64,000 nucleotides of DNA from contig JAKZAN010000154.1 of NCBI GenBank assembly GCA_023053545.1, forward strand, positions 22,217-86,216. Reading direction: 5' to 3'. Under the pieces are notes generated by a model. That model made no database searches. It had not been told where the DNA came from and was given only the letters and a program-made list of their open reading frames with translations. Shown here piece by piece: positions 18,201-33,200 of this stretch. Positions within the stretch are counted from its first letter, which is position 1. The number at the start of each line of letters is the position of its first letter. Source of the stretch: Lepidurus packardi. Lineage: Eukaryota; Arthropoda; Branchiopoda; Notostraca; Triopsidae. Position numbers and translations under genes: made by a program.

Positions 18201-21200
18201 GGCTTAAATAATTAATTAGGGGCTTAAATAATTAATTATGGGCTTAATTCGTTAATTAGGGGCTTAATTAATTAATTAGGGGGTTAATTAATTAATTATG
18301 GGCTAAATTCATTAATTAGGAGCTAAATTAATTAAGTGGGGGCTTAAATTAATTAATTAGGTGCTTACTTAATTAATTAAGGGCTGAATTAGTTAATTAG
18401 GAGCTTAATTAGTTAATCGGGGGCTTAATTAATTAATTACGGGCTTAATCAATTAATTAGGGGCTTACTTAATTAATTAGGGGCTTAATTAATTAATTAG
18501 GGGCTTAATTAATTAATTAGGGGTTTAATTAATTAATTAGGGGTTTAATTAATTAAAGGCTTAATTAATTAATTAGGGGCTTAATTAATTAATTAGGGGC
18601 TTAATTAATTAATTAAAGGCTTAATTAATTAACTAGGGGCTAAATTATTTAATTAGGGGCTTAATTAATTAATTAGGGGCTTAATTCTTTATTTAGTGCT
18701 TAATTAATTAATTACGGACTTAATTAATTAACTAGGGGCTGAATTCGTTAATTAGGGGCTTAATTAGTTAATTTGGGGCTTAATTAATTAATTAGGGGCT
18801 TAATTAATTAATTAGGGGCTTAATTAATTAATTATGGGCTAAATTCATTAATTAGGAGCTAAATTAATTAAGTGGGGGCTTAAATTAATTAATTAGGTGC
18901 TTACTTAATTAATTAGGGGCTGAATTAGTTAATTAGGAGCTTAATTAATTAATCAGGGGCTTAATTAATTAATTACGGGCTTAATCAATTAATTAGGGGC
19001 TTACTTAATTAATTAGGGGCTTAATTAATTAATTAGGGGCTTAATTAATTAATTAGGGGCTTAATTATTTAATTAGGGGTTTAATTAATTAATTAGGGGC
19101 TTAATTAATTAATTAAAGGCTTAATTAATTAATTAGGGGCTTAATTAATTAATTACGGGCTTAATCAATTAATTAGGGGCTTACTTAATTAATTAGGGGC
19201 TTAATTAATTAATTAGGGGCTTAATTAATTAATTAGGGGCTTAATTATTTAATTAGGGGCTTACTTAATTAATTAGGGGCTGAATTCGTTAATTATGGGT
19301 TTAAATAGTTAATTAGGGGCTGAATTAATTAATTAGGGGCTTAATTCGTTAATTGGGGGGCTTAATTAATTAACTAGGGGCTTAATTAATTAATTAGGTC
19401 CTTAATTCGTTAAATAGGGGCTTAATTAATTAATTGGGGGCTTAATTATTTAATTAGGGGCTTAATTAATTAATTAGTGGCTTAATTCGTTAATTGGGGG
19501 CTTAATTAATTAATTTTGGGCTTAGTTAATTAATTAGGGGCTTAATTAATTAATTAGGTGCTTAATTAATTAAGTGGGGGCTTAAATTAATTAATTAGGT
19601 GCTTACTTAATTAATTAGGGGCTGAATTCGTTAATTAGGAGCTTAATTAATTAATCAGGGGTTTATTTAATTAATTAGGGGCTTAATTCGTTAATGTGGG
19701 GCTTAATTAATTTATTAAGGGCTTAATTAATTAATTAGGGGGTTTATTAATTAAATAGGGGCTTCATTCGTTAATTAGGGTCCTAATTAATTAATTACGG
19801 ACTTAATTAATTAATTAGGGGCTGAATTCGTTAATTAGGGGCTGAATTCGTTAATTAGGGGCTTAATTCGTTAATTTGGGCTTAATTATTTAACTAGGGG
19901 CTTAACTAATTAATTAGGGGCTTAATTAATTATTATGGGCTTAATTCGTTAATTAGGGGCTTAATTAATTAATAAGGGGCTTAATTCGTTAATTAGGGGC
20001 TTAATTAATTAATTAGGGGCTTAATTAATTAATTAGGGGCTGAATTCGTTAATTAGGAGCTTAATTAATTAATCAGGGGCTTAATTAATTAATTAGGGGC
20101 TTACTTAATTAATTAGGGGCTAAATTCGTTAATTAGGGGCTTAATTCGTTAATTAGGGGCTAAATTCGTTAATTTGGGGCTTAATTAATTAACTAGGGGC
20201 TAAATTAATTAATTAAGGGCTTAATTAATTAATTAGGGGCTTAATTCGTTAATTAGTGCTTATTTAATTAATTAGGGTCTTAATTAATTAATTAGGGACT
20301 TAATTAATTAATGAGAAGCTTAATTAATTAATGAGGGGCTTAATTAATTAATTAGGGCTTAATTAATTAATTAGGGACTTAATTAATTAAGTAGGGGCTG
20401 AATTCGTTAATTAGGGGCTTAATTCGTTAATTTGGGGCTTAATTACTTAACTAGGGGCTTAAATAATTAATTAGGGGCTTAAATAATTAATTATGGGCTT
20501 AATTCGTTAATTAGGGGCTTAATTAATTAATTAGGGGGTTAATTAATTAATTATGGGCTAAATTCATTAATTAGGAGCTAAATTAATTAAGTGGGGGCTT
20601 AAATTAATTAATTAGGTGCTTACTTAATTAATTAAGGGCTGAATTAGTTAATTAGGAGCTTAATTAGTTAATCGGGGGCTTAATTAATTAATTACGGGCT
20701 TAATCAATTAATTAGGGGCTTACTTAATTAATTAGGGGCTTAATTAATTAATTAGGGGCTTAATTAATTAATTAGGGGTTTAATTAATTAATTAGGGGTT
20801 TAATTAATTAAAGGCTTAATTAATTAATTAGGGGCTTAATTAATTAATTAGGGGCTTAATTAATTAATTAAAGGCTTAATTAATTAACTAGGGGCTAAAT
20901 TATTTAATTAGGGGCTTAATTAATTAATTAGGGGCTTAATTCTTTATTTAGTGCTTAATTAATTAATTACGGACTTAATTAATTAACTAGGGGCTGAATT
21001 CGTTAATTAGGGGCTTAATTAGTTAATTTGGGGCTTAATTAATTAATTAGGGGCTTAATTAATTAATTAGGGGCTTAATTAATTAATTATGGGCTAAATT
21101 CATTAATTAGGGGCTTAATTAATTAAGTGGGGGCTTAAATTAATTAATTAGGTGCTTACTTAATTAATTAGGGGCTGAATTCGTTAATTAGGAGTTTAAT

Positions 21201-24200
21201 TAATTAATCAGGGGCTTAATTAATTAATTAGGGCTCTTAATTAATTAATAAGGGGCTTAATTAATTAATTAGGGGCTTAATTAATTAATTAGGGGCTTAA
21301 TTAATTAATTAGGGGCTTAAATTAATTAATTAGGGGCTTACTTAATTAATTAGGGGCTAAATTCGTTAATTAGGGGCTTAATTCGTTAATTAGGGGCTTA
21401 ATTCGTTAATTTGGGGCTTAATTAATTAACTAGGGGCTAAATTAATTAATTAAGGGCTTAATTAATTAATTAGGGGCTTAATTCGTTAATTAGTGCTTAT
21501 TTAATTAATTAGGGTCTTAATTAATTAATTAGGGACTTAATTCGTTAATTAGGGGCTTAATTAATTAATTAGGGGCTTAATTAATTAATTATGGGCTAAA
21601 TTCATTAATTAGGAGCTAAATTAATTAAGTGGGGGCTTAAATTAATTAATTAGGTGCTTACTTAATTAATTAGGGGCTGAATTAGTTAATTAGGAGCTTA
21701 ATTAATTAATCAGGGGCTTAATTAATTAATTACGGGCTTAATCAATTAATTAGGGGCTTACTTAATTAATTAGGGGCTTAATTAATTAATTAGGGGCTTA
21801 ATTATTTAATTAGGGGTTTAATTAATTAATTAGGGGCTTAATTAATTAATTAAAGGCTTAATTAATTAATTAGGGACTTAATTAATTAATTACGTGATTA
21901 ATTAATTAAGTGGGGGCTTAAATTAATTAATTAGGGGCTTACTTAATTAATTAGGGGCTGAATTCGTTAATTATGGGTTTAAATAGTTAATTAGGGGCTT
22001 AATTAATTAATTAGGGGCTTAATTCGTTAATTGGGGGGCTTAATTAATTAACTAGGGGCTTAATTAATTAATTAGGTCCTTAATTCGTTAAATAGGGGCT
22101 TAATTAATTAATTGGGGGCTTAATTATTTAATTAGGGGCTTAATTAATTAATTAGTGGCTTAATTCGTTAATTGGGGGCTTAATTAATTAATTTTGGGCT
22201 TAGTTAATTAATTAGGGGCTTAATTAATTAATTAGGTGCTTAATTAATTAAGTGGGGGCTTAAATTAATTAATTAGGTGCTTACTTAATTAATTAGGGGC
22301 TGAATTCGTTAATTAGGAGCTTAATTAATTAATCAGGGGTTTGTTTAATTAATTAGGGGCTTAATTCGTTAATGTGGGGCTTAATTAATTTATTAAGGGC
22401 TTAATTAATTAATTAGGGGGTTTATTAATTAAATAGGGGCTTCATTCGTTAATTAGGGTCCTAATTAATTAATTACGGACTTAATTAATTAATTAGGGGC
22501 TGAATTCGTTAATTAGGGGCTGAATTCGTTAATTAGGGGCTTAATTCGTTAATTTGGGCTTAATTATTTAACTAGGGGCTTAACTAATTAATTAGGGGCT
22601 TAATTAATTATTATGGGCTTAATTCGTTAATTAGGGGCTTAATTAATTAATAAGGGGCTTAATTCGTTAATTAGGGACTTAATTAATTAATTAGGGGCTT
22701 AATTAATTAATTAGGGGCTGAATTCGTTAATTAGGAGCTTAATTAATTAATCAGGGGCTTAATTAATTAAATAGGGGCTTAATTCGTTAATTAGGGTCTT
22801 AATTAATTAATAAAGGACTTAATTAATTAATTAGGGGCTGAATTCGTTAATCAGGGGCTTAATTCGTTAATTTAGGGCTTAATTATTTAACTAGGGGCTT
22901 AACTAATTAATTAGGGGCTTAATTAAATAATTAGGGGCTTAATTAATTAATTAGGGGCTTAATTAATTAACTAGGTGATTTATTAACTAAGTGGGGGCTT
23001 AAATTAATTAATTAGGGGCTTACTTAATTAATTAGGGGCTGAATTCGTTAATTAGGGGCTTAATTAATTAATTAGGGGCTTAATTCGTTAATTTGGGGCT
23101 TAATTATTTAACTAGGGGCTTAACTAATTAATTAGGGGCTTAATTAATTAATTATGGGCTTAATTCGTTAATTAGGGGCTTAATTAATTAGGGGCTTAAT
23201 TAATTAATTAAGGGCTTAATTAATTAACTAGGGGCTAAATTAATTAATTAGGGGCTTAATTAATTAATTAGGGGCTTAATTATTTAATTAGTGCTTAATT
23301 AATTAATTACGGACTTAATTAATTAACTAGGGGCTGAATTCGTTAATTAGGGGCTTAATTCGTTAATTTGGGGCTTAATTATTTAACTAATGGCTTAACT
23401 AATTAATTAGGGGCTTAATTAATTAATTATGGGCTTAATTCGTTAATTAGGGGCTTAATTAACTAATTAGGGCTTAATTAATTAATTAGGGGCTTAATTA
23501 ATTAAGTGGGGGCTTAAATTAATTAATTAGGGGCTTAATTAATTAAGTGGGGGCTTAAATTAATTAATTAGGTGCTTAATTAATTAATTAGGGGCTGAAT
23601 TCGTTAATTAGGAGCTTAATTAATTAATCAGGGGCTTAATTAATTAATTAGGGGCTTAATTAATTAATTTGGGGCTTAATTAATTAATCAGGGGCTTAAT
23701 TAATTAATTAGGGGCTTACTTAATTAATTAGGGGCTAAATTCGTTAATTAGGGGCTTAATTCGTTAATTAGGGGCTAAATTCGTTAATTTGGGGCTTAAT
23801 TAATTAACTAGGGGCTAAATTAATTAATTAAGGGCTTAATTAATTAATTAGGGGCTTAATTAATTAATTAGGGGCTTAATTAATTAATTAGGGGTTTAAT
23901 TAATTAATTAGGGACTTAGTTAATTAATGAGAAGCTTAATTAATTAATGAGGGGCTTAATTAATTAATTAGGGCTTAATTAATTAGTTAGGGACTTAACT
24001 AATTAATTCGGGGCTGAATTCGTTAATTAGGGGCTTAATTCGTTAATTTGGGGCTTAATTATTTAACTAGGGGCTTAAATAATTAATTAGGGGCTTAATT
24101 AATTAATTATGGGCTTAATTCGTTAATTAGGGGCTTAATTAATTAATTATGGGCTAAATTCATTAATTAGGAGCTAAATTAATTAAGTGGGGCTTAAATT

Positions 24201-27200
24201 AATTAATTAGGTGCTTACTTAATTAATTAGGGGCTGAATTAGTTAATTAGGAGCTTAATTAATTAATCGGGGACTTAATTAATTAATTACGGGCTTAATC
24301 AATTAATTAGGGACTTACTTAATTAATTAGGGGCTTAATTAATTAATTAGGGGCTTAATTAATTAATTAGGGGTTTAATTAATTAATTAGGGGCTTAATT
24401 AATTAATTAAAGGCTTAATTAATTAATTAGGTGCTTAATTAATTAATTTGGGGCTTAATTATTTAACTAGGGGCTTAACTAATTAATTAGGGGCTTAATT
24501 AATTAATTATGGGCTTAATTCGTTAATTAGGGGCTTAATTAATTAACTAGGGGCTAAATTATATAATTAGGGGCTAAATGAATTAATTAGGGGCTTAATT
24601 AATTAATTAGGGGCTTAATTATTTAATTAGTGCTTAATTAATTAATTACGGACTTAATTAATTAACTAGGGGCTGAATTCGTTAATTAGGGGCTTAATTC
24701 GTTAATTTGGGGCTTAATTATTTAACTAATGGCTTAAATAATTAATTAGGGGCTTAAATAATTAATTATGGGCTTAATTCGTTAATTAGGGGCTTAATTA
24801 ATTAATTAGGGGGTTAATTAATTAATTATGGGCTAAATTCATTAATTAGGAGCTAAATTAATTAAGTGGGGGCTTAAATTAATTAATTAGGTGCTTACTT
24901 AATTAATTAAGGGCTGAATTAGTTAATTAGGAGCTTAATTAGTTAATCGGGGGCTTAATTAATTAATTACGGGCTTAATCAATTAATTAGGGGCTTACTT
25001 AATTAATTAGGGGCTTAATTAATTAATTAGGGGCTTAATTAATTAATTAGGGGTTTAATTAATTAATTAGGGGTTTAATTAATTAAAGGCTTAATTAATT
25101 AATTAGGGGCTTAATTAATTAATTAGGGGCTTAATTAATTAATTAAAGGCTTAATTAATTAACTAGGGGCTAAATTATTTAATTAGGGGCTTAATTAATT
25201 AATTAGGGGCTTAATTCTTTATTTAGTGCTTAATTAATTAATTACGGACTTAATTAATTAACTAGGGGCTGAATTCGTTAATTAGGGGCTTAATTAGTTA
25301 ATTTGGGGCTTAATTAATTAATTAGGGGCTTAATTAATTAATTAGGGGCTTAATTAATTAATTATGGGCTAAATTCATTAATTAGGGGCTTAATTAATTA
25401 AGTGGGGGCTTAAATTAATTAATTAGGTGCTTACTTAATTAATTAGGGGCTGAATTCGTTAATTAGGAGCTTAATTAATTAATCAGGGGCTTAATTAATT
25501 AATTAGGGCTCTTAATTAATTAATAAGGGGCTTAATTAATTAATTAGGGGCTTAATTAATTAATTAGGGGCTTAATTAATTAATTAGGGGCTTAAATTAA
25601 TTAATTAGGGGCTTACTTAATTAATTAGGGGCTAAATTCGTTAATTAGGGGCTTAATTCGTTAATTAGGGGCTTAATTCGTTAATTTGGGGCTTAATTAA
25701 TTAACTAGGGGCTAAATTAATTAATTAAGGGCTTAATTAATTAATTAGGGGCTTAATTCGTTAATTAGTGCTTATTTAATTAATTAGGGTCTTAATTAAT
25801 TAATTAGGGACTTAATTCGTTAATTAGGGGCTTAATTAATTAATTAGGGGCTTAATTAATTAATTATGGGCTAAATTCATTAATTAGGAGCTAAATTAAT
25901 TAAGTGGGGGCTTAAATTAATTAATTAGGTGCTTACTTAATTAATTAGGGGCTGAATTAGTTAATTAGGAGCTTAATTAATTAATCAGGGGCTTAATTAA
26001 TTAATTACGGGCTTAATCAATTAATTAGGGGCTTACTTAATTAATTAGGGGCTTAATTAATTAATTAGGGGCTTAATTATTTAATTAGGGGTTTAATTAA
26101 TTAATTAGGGGCTTAATTAATTAATTACGTGATTAATTAATTAAGTGGGGGCTTAAATTAATTAATTAGGGGCTTACTTAATTAATTAGGGGCTGAATTC
26201 GTTAATTATGGGTTTAAATAGTTAATTAGGGGCTTAATTAATTAATTAGGGGCTTAATTCGTTAATTGGGGGGCTTAATTAATTAACTAGGGGCTTAATT
26301 AATTAATTAGGTCCTTAATTCGTTAAATAGGGGCTTAATTAATTAATTGGGGGCTTAATTATTTAATTAGGGGCTTAATTAATTAATTAGTGGCTTAATT
26401 CGTTAATTGGGGGCTTAATTAATTAATTTTGGGCTTAGTTAATTAATTAGGGGCTTAATTAATTAATTAGGTGCTTAATTAATTAAGTGGGGGCTTAAAT
26501 TAATTAATTAGGTGCTTACTTAATTAATTAGGGGCTGAATTCGTTAATTAGGAGCTTAATTAATTAATCAGGGGTTTATTTAATTAATTAGGGGCTTAAT
26601 TCGTTAATGTGGGGCTTAATTAATTTATTAAGGGCTTAATTAATTAATTAGGGGGTTTATTAATTAAATAGGGGCTTCATTCGTTAATTAGGGTCCTAAT
26701 TAATTAATTACGGACTTAATTAATTAATTAGGGGCTGAATTCGTTAATTAGGGGCTGAATTCGTTAATTAGGGGCTTAATTCGTTAATTTGGGCTTAATT
26801 ATTTAACTAGGGGCTTAACTAATTAATTAGGGGCTTAATTAATTATTATGGGCTTAATTCGTTAATTAGGGGCTTAATTAATTAATAAGGGGCTTAATTC
26901 GTTAATTAGGGGCTTAATTAATTAATTAGGGGCTTAATTAATTAATTAGGGGCTGAATTCGTTAATTAGGAGCTTAATTAATTAATCAGGGGCTTAATTA
27001 ATTAAATAGGGGCTTAATTCGTTAATTAGGGTCTTAATTAATTAATAAAGGACTTAATTAATTAATTAGGGGCTGAATTCGTTAATCAGGGGCTTAATTC
27101 GTTAATTTAGGGCTTAATTATTTAACTAGGGGCTTAACTAATTAATTAGGGGCTTAATTAATTAATTAGGGGCTTAATTCGTTATTTAGGGGCTTAATTA

Positions 27201-30200
27201 ATTAATTAAGGGCTTAATTAATTAATTAGGGGCTTAATTAATTAATTAGGGGCTTAATTAAATAATTAGGGGCTTAATTAATTAATTAGGGGCTTAATTA
27301 ATTAACTAGGTGATTTATTAACTAAGTGGGGGCTTAAATTAATTAATTAGGGGCTTACTTAATTAATTAGGGGCTGAATTCGTTAATTAGGGGCTGAATT
27401 AATTAATTAGGGGCTTAATTCGTTAATTGGGGGGCTTAATTAATTAACTAGGGGCTTAATTAAATAATTAGGGGCTTAATTCGTTAAATAGGGGCTTAAT
27501 TATTTAATTGGGGGCTTAATTAATTAATTAGGGGCTTAATTAATTAATTACGGGCTTAATTAATTAATTAGTGGCTTAATTCGTTAATTGGGGGCTTAAT
27601 TAATTAATTTTGGGCTTAGTTAATTAATTAGGGTCTTAATTAATTAATTAGGTGCTTAATTAATTAAGTGGGGGCTTAAATTAATTAATTAGGTGTTTAC
27701 TTAATTAATTAGGGGCTGAATTCGTTAATTAGGAGCTTAATTAATTAATCAGGGGCTTAATTAATTAATTAGGGGCTTAATTAATTAATTAGGGGCTTAA
27801 TTAATTAATTAGGGGCTAAATTAATTAATTAGGGGCTTAATTAATTAATTAGGGGCTTAAATTAATTAATTAGGGGCTTACAAAATTAATTAGGGGCTGA
27901 ATTCGTTAATTAGCAGCTTAATTAATTAATCAGGGGCTTAATTAATTAATTAGGGGCTTAATTAATTAATTAGGGGCTTAATTAATTAAGTGGGGGCTTA
28001 TATTAATTAATTAGGGGCTTACTTAATTAATTAGGGGCTAAATTCGTTAATTAGGGGCTTAATTCGTTAATTAGGGGCTTAATTCGTTAATTTGGGGCTT
28101 AATTAATTAACTAATGGCTAAATTAATTAATTAAGGGCTTAATTAATTAATTAGGGGCTTAATTCGTTAATTAGTGCTTATTTAATTAATTAGGGTCTTA
28201 ATTAATTAATTAGGGACTTAATTAATTAATGAGAAGCTTAATTAATTAATGAGGGGCTTAATTAATTAATTAGGGCTTAATTAATTAGTTAGGGACTTAA
28301 CTAATTAATTCGGGGCTGAATTCGTTAATTAGGGGCTTAATTCGTTAATTTGGGGCTTAATTATTTAACTAGGGGCTTAAATAATTAATTAGGGGCTTAA
28401 TTAATTAATTATGGGCTTAATTCGTTAATTAGGGGCTTAATTAATTAATTATGGGCTAAATTCATTAATTAGGGGCTTAATTAATTAAGTGGGGGCTTAA
28501 ATTAATTAATTAGGTGCTTACTTAATTAATTAGGGGCTGAATTCGTTAATTAGGAGCTTAATTAATTAATCAGGGGCTTAATTAATTAATTAGGGCTCTT
28601 AATTAATTAATAAGGGGCTTAATTAATTAATTAGGGTTTAATTAATTAATTAGGGGCTTAAATTAATTAATTAGGGGCTTACTTAATTAATTAGGGGCTA
28701 AATTCGTTAATTAGGGGCTTAATTCGTTAATTAGGGGCTTAATTCGTTAATTTGGGGCTTAATTAATTAACTAGGGGCTAAATTAATTAATTAAGGGCTT
28801 AATTAATTAATTAGGGGCTTAATTCGTTAATTAGTGCTTATTTAATTAATTAGGGTCTTAATTAATTAATTAGGGACTTAATTCGTTAATTAGGGGCTTA
28901 ATTAATTAATTATGGGCTTAATTCGTTAATTAGGGGCTTAATTAATTAATTAAGGGCTTAATTAATTAACTAGGGGCTAAATTAATTAATTAGGTGCTTA
29001 CTTAATTAATTAAGGGCTGAATTAGTTAATTAGGAGCTTAATTAGTTAATCGGGGGCTTAATTAATTAATTACGGGCTTAATCAATTAATTAGGGGCTTA
29101 CTTAATTAATTAGGGGCTTAATTAATTAATTAGGGGCTTAATTAATTAATTAGGGGTTTAATTAATTAATTAGGGGTTTAATTAATTAAAGGCTTAATTA
29201 ATTAATTAGGGGCTTAATTAATTAATTAGGGGCTTAATTAATTAATTAAAGGCTTAATTAATTAACTAGGGGCTAAATTATTTAATTAGGGGCTTAATTA
29301 ATTAATTAGGGGCTTAATTCTTTATTTAGTGCTTAATTAATTAATTACGGACTTATTTAATTAACTAGGGGCTGAATTCGTTAATTAGGGGCTTAATTAG
29401 TTAATTTGGGGCTTAATTAATTAATTAGGGGCTTAATTAATTAATTAGGGGCTTAATTAATTAATTATGGGCTAAATTCATTAATTAGGGGCTTAATTAA
29501 TTAAGTGGGGGCTTAAATTAATTAATTAGGTGCTTACTTAATTAATTAGGGGCTGAATTCGTTAATTAGGAGCTTAATTAATTAATCAGGGGCTTAATTA
29601 ATTAATTAGGGCTCTTAATTAATTAATAAGGGGCTTAATTAATTAATTAGGGGCTTAATTAATTAATTAGGGTTTAATTAATTAATTAGGGGCTTAAATT
29701 AATTAATTAGGGGCTTACTTAATTAATTAGGGGCTAAATTCGTTAATTAGGGGCTTAATTCGTTAATTAGGGGCTTAATTCGTTAATTTGGGGCTTAATT
29801 AATTAACTAGGGGCTAAATTAATTAATTAAGGGCTTAATTAATTAATTAGGGGCTTAATTCGTTAATTAGTGCTTATTTAATTAATTAGGGTCTTAATTA
29901 ATTAATTAGGGACTTAATTCGTTAATTAGGGGCTTAATTAATTAATTAGGGGCTTAATTAATTAATTATGGGCTAAATTCATTAATTAGGAGCTAAATTA
30001 ATTAAGTGGGGGCTTAAATTAATTAATTAGGTGCTTACTTAATTAATTAGGGGCTGAATTAGTTAATTAGGAGCTTAATTAATTAATCAGGGGCTTAATT
30101 AATTAATTACGGGCTTAATCAATTAATTAGGGGCTTACTTAATTAATTAGGGGCTTAATTAATTAATTAGGGGCTTAATTATTTAATTAGGGGTTTAATT

Positions 30201-33200
30201 AATTAATTAGGGGCTTAATTAATTAATTAAAGGCTTAATTAATTAATTAGGGGCTTAATTAATTAATTACGTGATTAATTAATTAAGTGGGGGCTTAAAT
30301 TAATTAATTAGGGGCTTACTTAATTAATTAGGGGCTGAATTCGTTAATTATGGGTTTAAATAGTTAATTAGGGGCTTAATTAATTAATTAGGGGCTTAAT
30401 TCGTTAATTGGGGGGCTTAATTAATTAACTAGGGGCTTAATTAATTAATTAGGTCCTTAATTCGTTAAATAGGGGCTTAATTAATTAATTGGGGGCTTAA
30501 TTATTTAATTAGGGGCTTAATTAATTAATTAGTGGCTTAATTAATTAACTAGGGGCTAAATTAATTAATTAAGGGCTTACAAAATTAATTAGGGGCTGAA
30601 TTCGTTAATTAGCAGCTTAATTAATTAATCAGGGGCTTAATTAATTAATTAGGGGCTTAATTAATTAATTAGGGGCTTAATTAATTAAGTGGGGGCTTAA
30701 ATTAATTAATTAGGGGCTTACTTAATTAATTAGGGGCTAAATTCGTTAATTAGGGGCTTAATTCGTTAATTAGGGGCTGAATTCGTTAATTAGGGGCTTA
30801 ATTCGTTAATTTGGGCTTAATTATTTAACTAGGGGCTTAACTAATTAATTAGGGGCTTAATTAATTATTATGGGCTTAATTCGTTAATTAGGGGCTTAAT
30901 TAATTAATAAGGGGCTTAATTCGTTAATTAGGGGCTTAATTAATTAATTAGGGGCTTAATTAATTAATTAGGGGCTGAATTCGTTAATTAGGAGCTTAAT
31001 TAATTAATCAGGGGCTTAATTAATTAAATAGGGGCTTAATTCGTTAATTAGGGTCTTAATTAATTAATAAAGGACTTAATTAATTAATTAGGGGCTGAAT
31101 TCGTTAATCAGGGGCTTAATTCGTTAATTTAGGGCTTAATTATTTAACTAGGGGCTTAACTAATTAATTAGGGGCTTAATTAATTAATTAGGGGCTTAAT
31201 TCGTTATTTAGGGGCTTAATTAATTAATTAAGGGCTTAATTAATTAATTAGGGGCTTAATTAATTAATTAGGGGCTTAATTAAATAATTAGGGGCTTAAT
31301 TAATTAATTAGGGGCTTAATTAATTAACTAGGTGATTTATTAACTAAGTGGGGGCTTAAATTAATTAATTAGGGGCTTACTTAATTAATTAGGGGCTGAA
31401 TTCGTTAATTAGGGGCTTAATTAATTAATTAGGGGCTTAATTCGTTAATTGGGGGGCTTAATTAATTAACTAGGGGCTTAATTAAATAATTAGGGGCTTA
31501 ATTCGTTAAATAGGGGCTTAATTATTTAATTGGGGGCTTAATTAATTAATTAGGGGCTTAATTAATTAATTAATTAATTAGTGGCTTAATTCGTTAATTG
31601 GGGGCTTAATTAATTAATTTTGGGCTTAGTTAATTAATTAGGGTCTTAATTAATTAATTAGGTGCTTAATTAATTAAGTGGGGGCTTAAATTAATTAATT
31701 AGGTGCTTACTTAATTAATTAGGGGCTGAATTCGTTAATTAGGAGCTTAATTAATTAATCAGGGGCCTAATTAATTAATTAGGAGCTTAATTAATTAACT
31801 AGGGGCTTAATTAATTAATTAAGGGCTTAATTAATTAACTAGGGGTTTTAGTTAATTAATTAGGGGCTTAATTAATTAATTAGGGGCTTCATTAATTAAC
31901 TAGGGGCTTAATTAATTAATTAGGGGCTTAATTCGTTAACTGGGGGCTTAATTAATTAATTAGGGCCTGAATTCGTTAATTAGGAGCTTAGTTAATTAAT
32001 CAGGGGCTTAATTAGGGGCTCAATTAATTAATTAATTATTGGCTTAATTAATTAATTAGGGGCTTAATTAATTAATTACGGGCTTAATTAATTAATTAGG
32101 GGCCTAATTAATTAATTACGGGCTTAATTAATTAATTAGGGGCTTAATTCGTTAATTGGGGGCTTAATTAATTAATTAGGCGCTTAATTCGTTAATTGGG
32201 GGCTTAATTAATTAATTATGGGCTTAATTAATTAATTAGGGGCTTAATTAATTAATTAGGTGCTTAATTAATTAAGTGGGGGCTTAATTAATTTATTAGG
32301 GGCTTAATTAATTAATTAGGGGCTTAATTCGTTAATTAGGGCTTAATTAATTTATTAGGGGCCTAATTAATTAATTAGGATCTTAATTAATTAATTAGGG
32401 GCTTAATTAATTAATTAGGGGCTTAATTAATTAATTAGGGGCTTAATTCGTTAATTGGGGGCTTAATTAATTAATTAGGTGCTTAATTAATTAATTAGGG
32501 CCTTAATTAATTAATTAGGTGCTCAATTAATTAAGTCGGGGCTTAAATTAATTAATTTCTGGCTTACTTAATTAATTAGGGGCTGAATTCGTTAATTATG
32601 GGTTTAATTAGTTAATTAGGGGCTTAATTAATTAATTAGGGTCTTAATTCGTTAATTGGTGGCTTAATTAATTAATTAGGGCCTGAATTCGTTAATTAGG
32701 AGCTTAGTTAATTAATCAGGGGCTTAATTAATTAATTAATTAGGGGCTTAATTCGTTAATTGGGGGCTTAATTAATTAATTAAGGGCTTAAATTAATTAA
32801 TTAGGGGCTTACTAAATTAATTAGGGGCTGAATTCGTTAATTAGGAGCTTAGTTAATTAATCAGGGGCTTAATTAATTAATTAGGGGCTTAATTAATTAA
32901 TTAGGGTCTTAATTAATTAAGTGGGGGCTTAAATTAATTAGGGGCTAAATTCGTTAATTATGGCTTAATTCGTTAATTAGGGGCTTAATTCGTTAATTTG
33001 GGGCTTAATTAATTAACTAGGGGCTAAATAAATTAATTAGGGGCTTAATTAATTAATTAGGGGCTTAATTCGTTAATTAGTGCTTAATTAATTAAGGTCT
33101 TAATTAATTAATTAGGGAATTAATTAATTAATGAGAAGCTTAATTAATTAATGAGGGGCTTAATTAATTAATTAGGGCTTAATTTATTAATTAGGGACTT

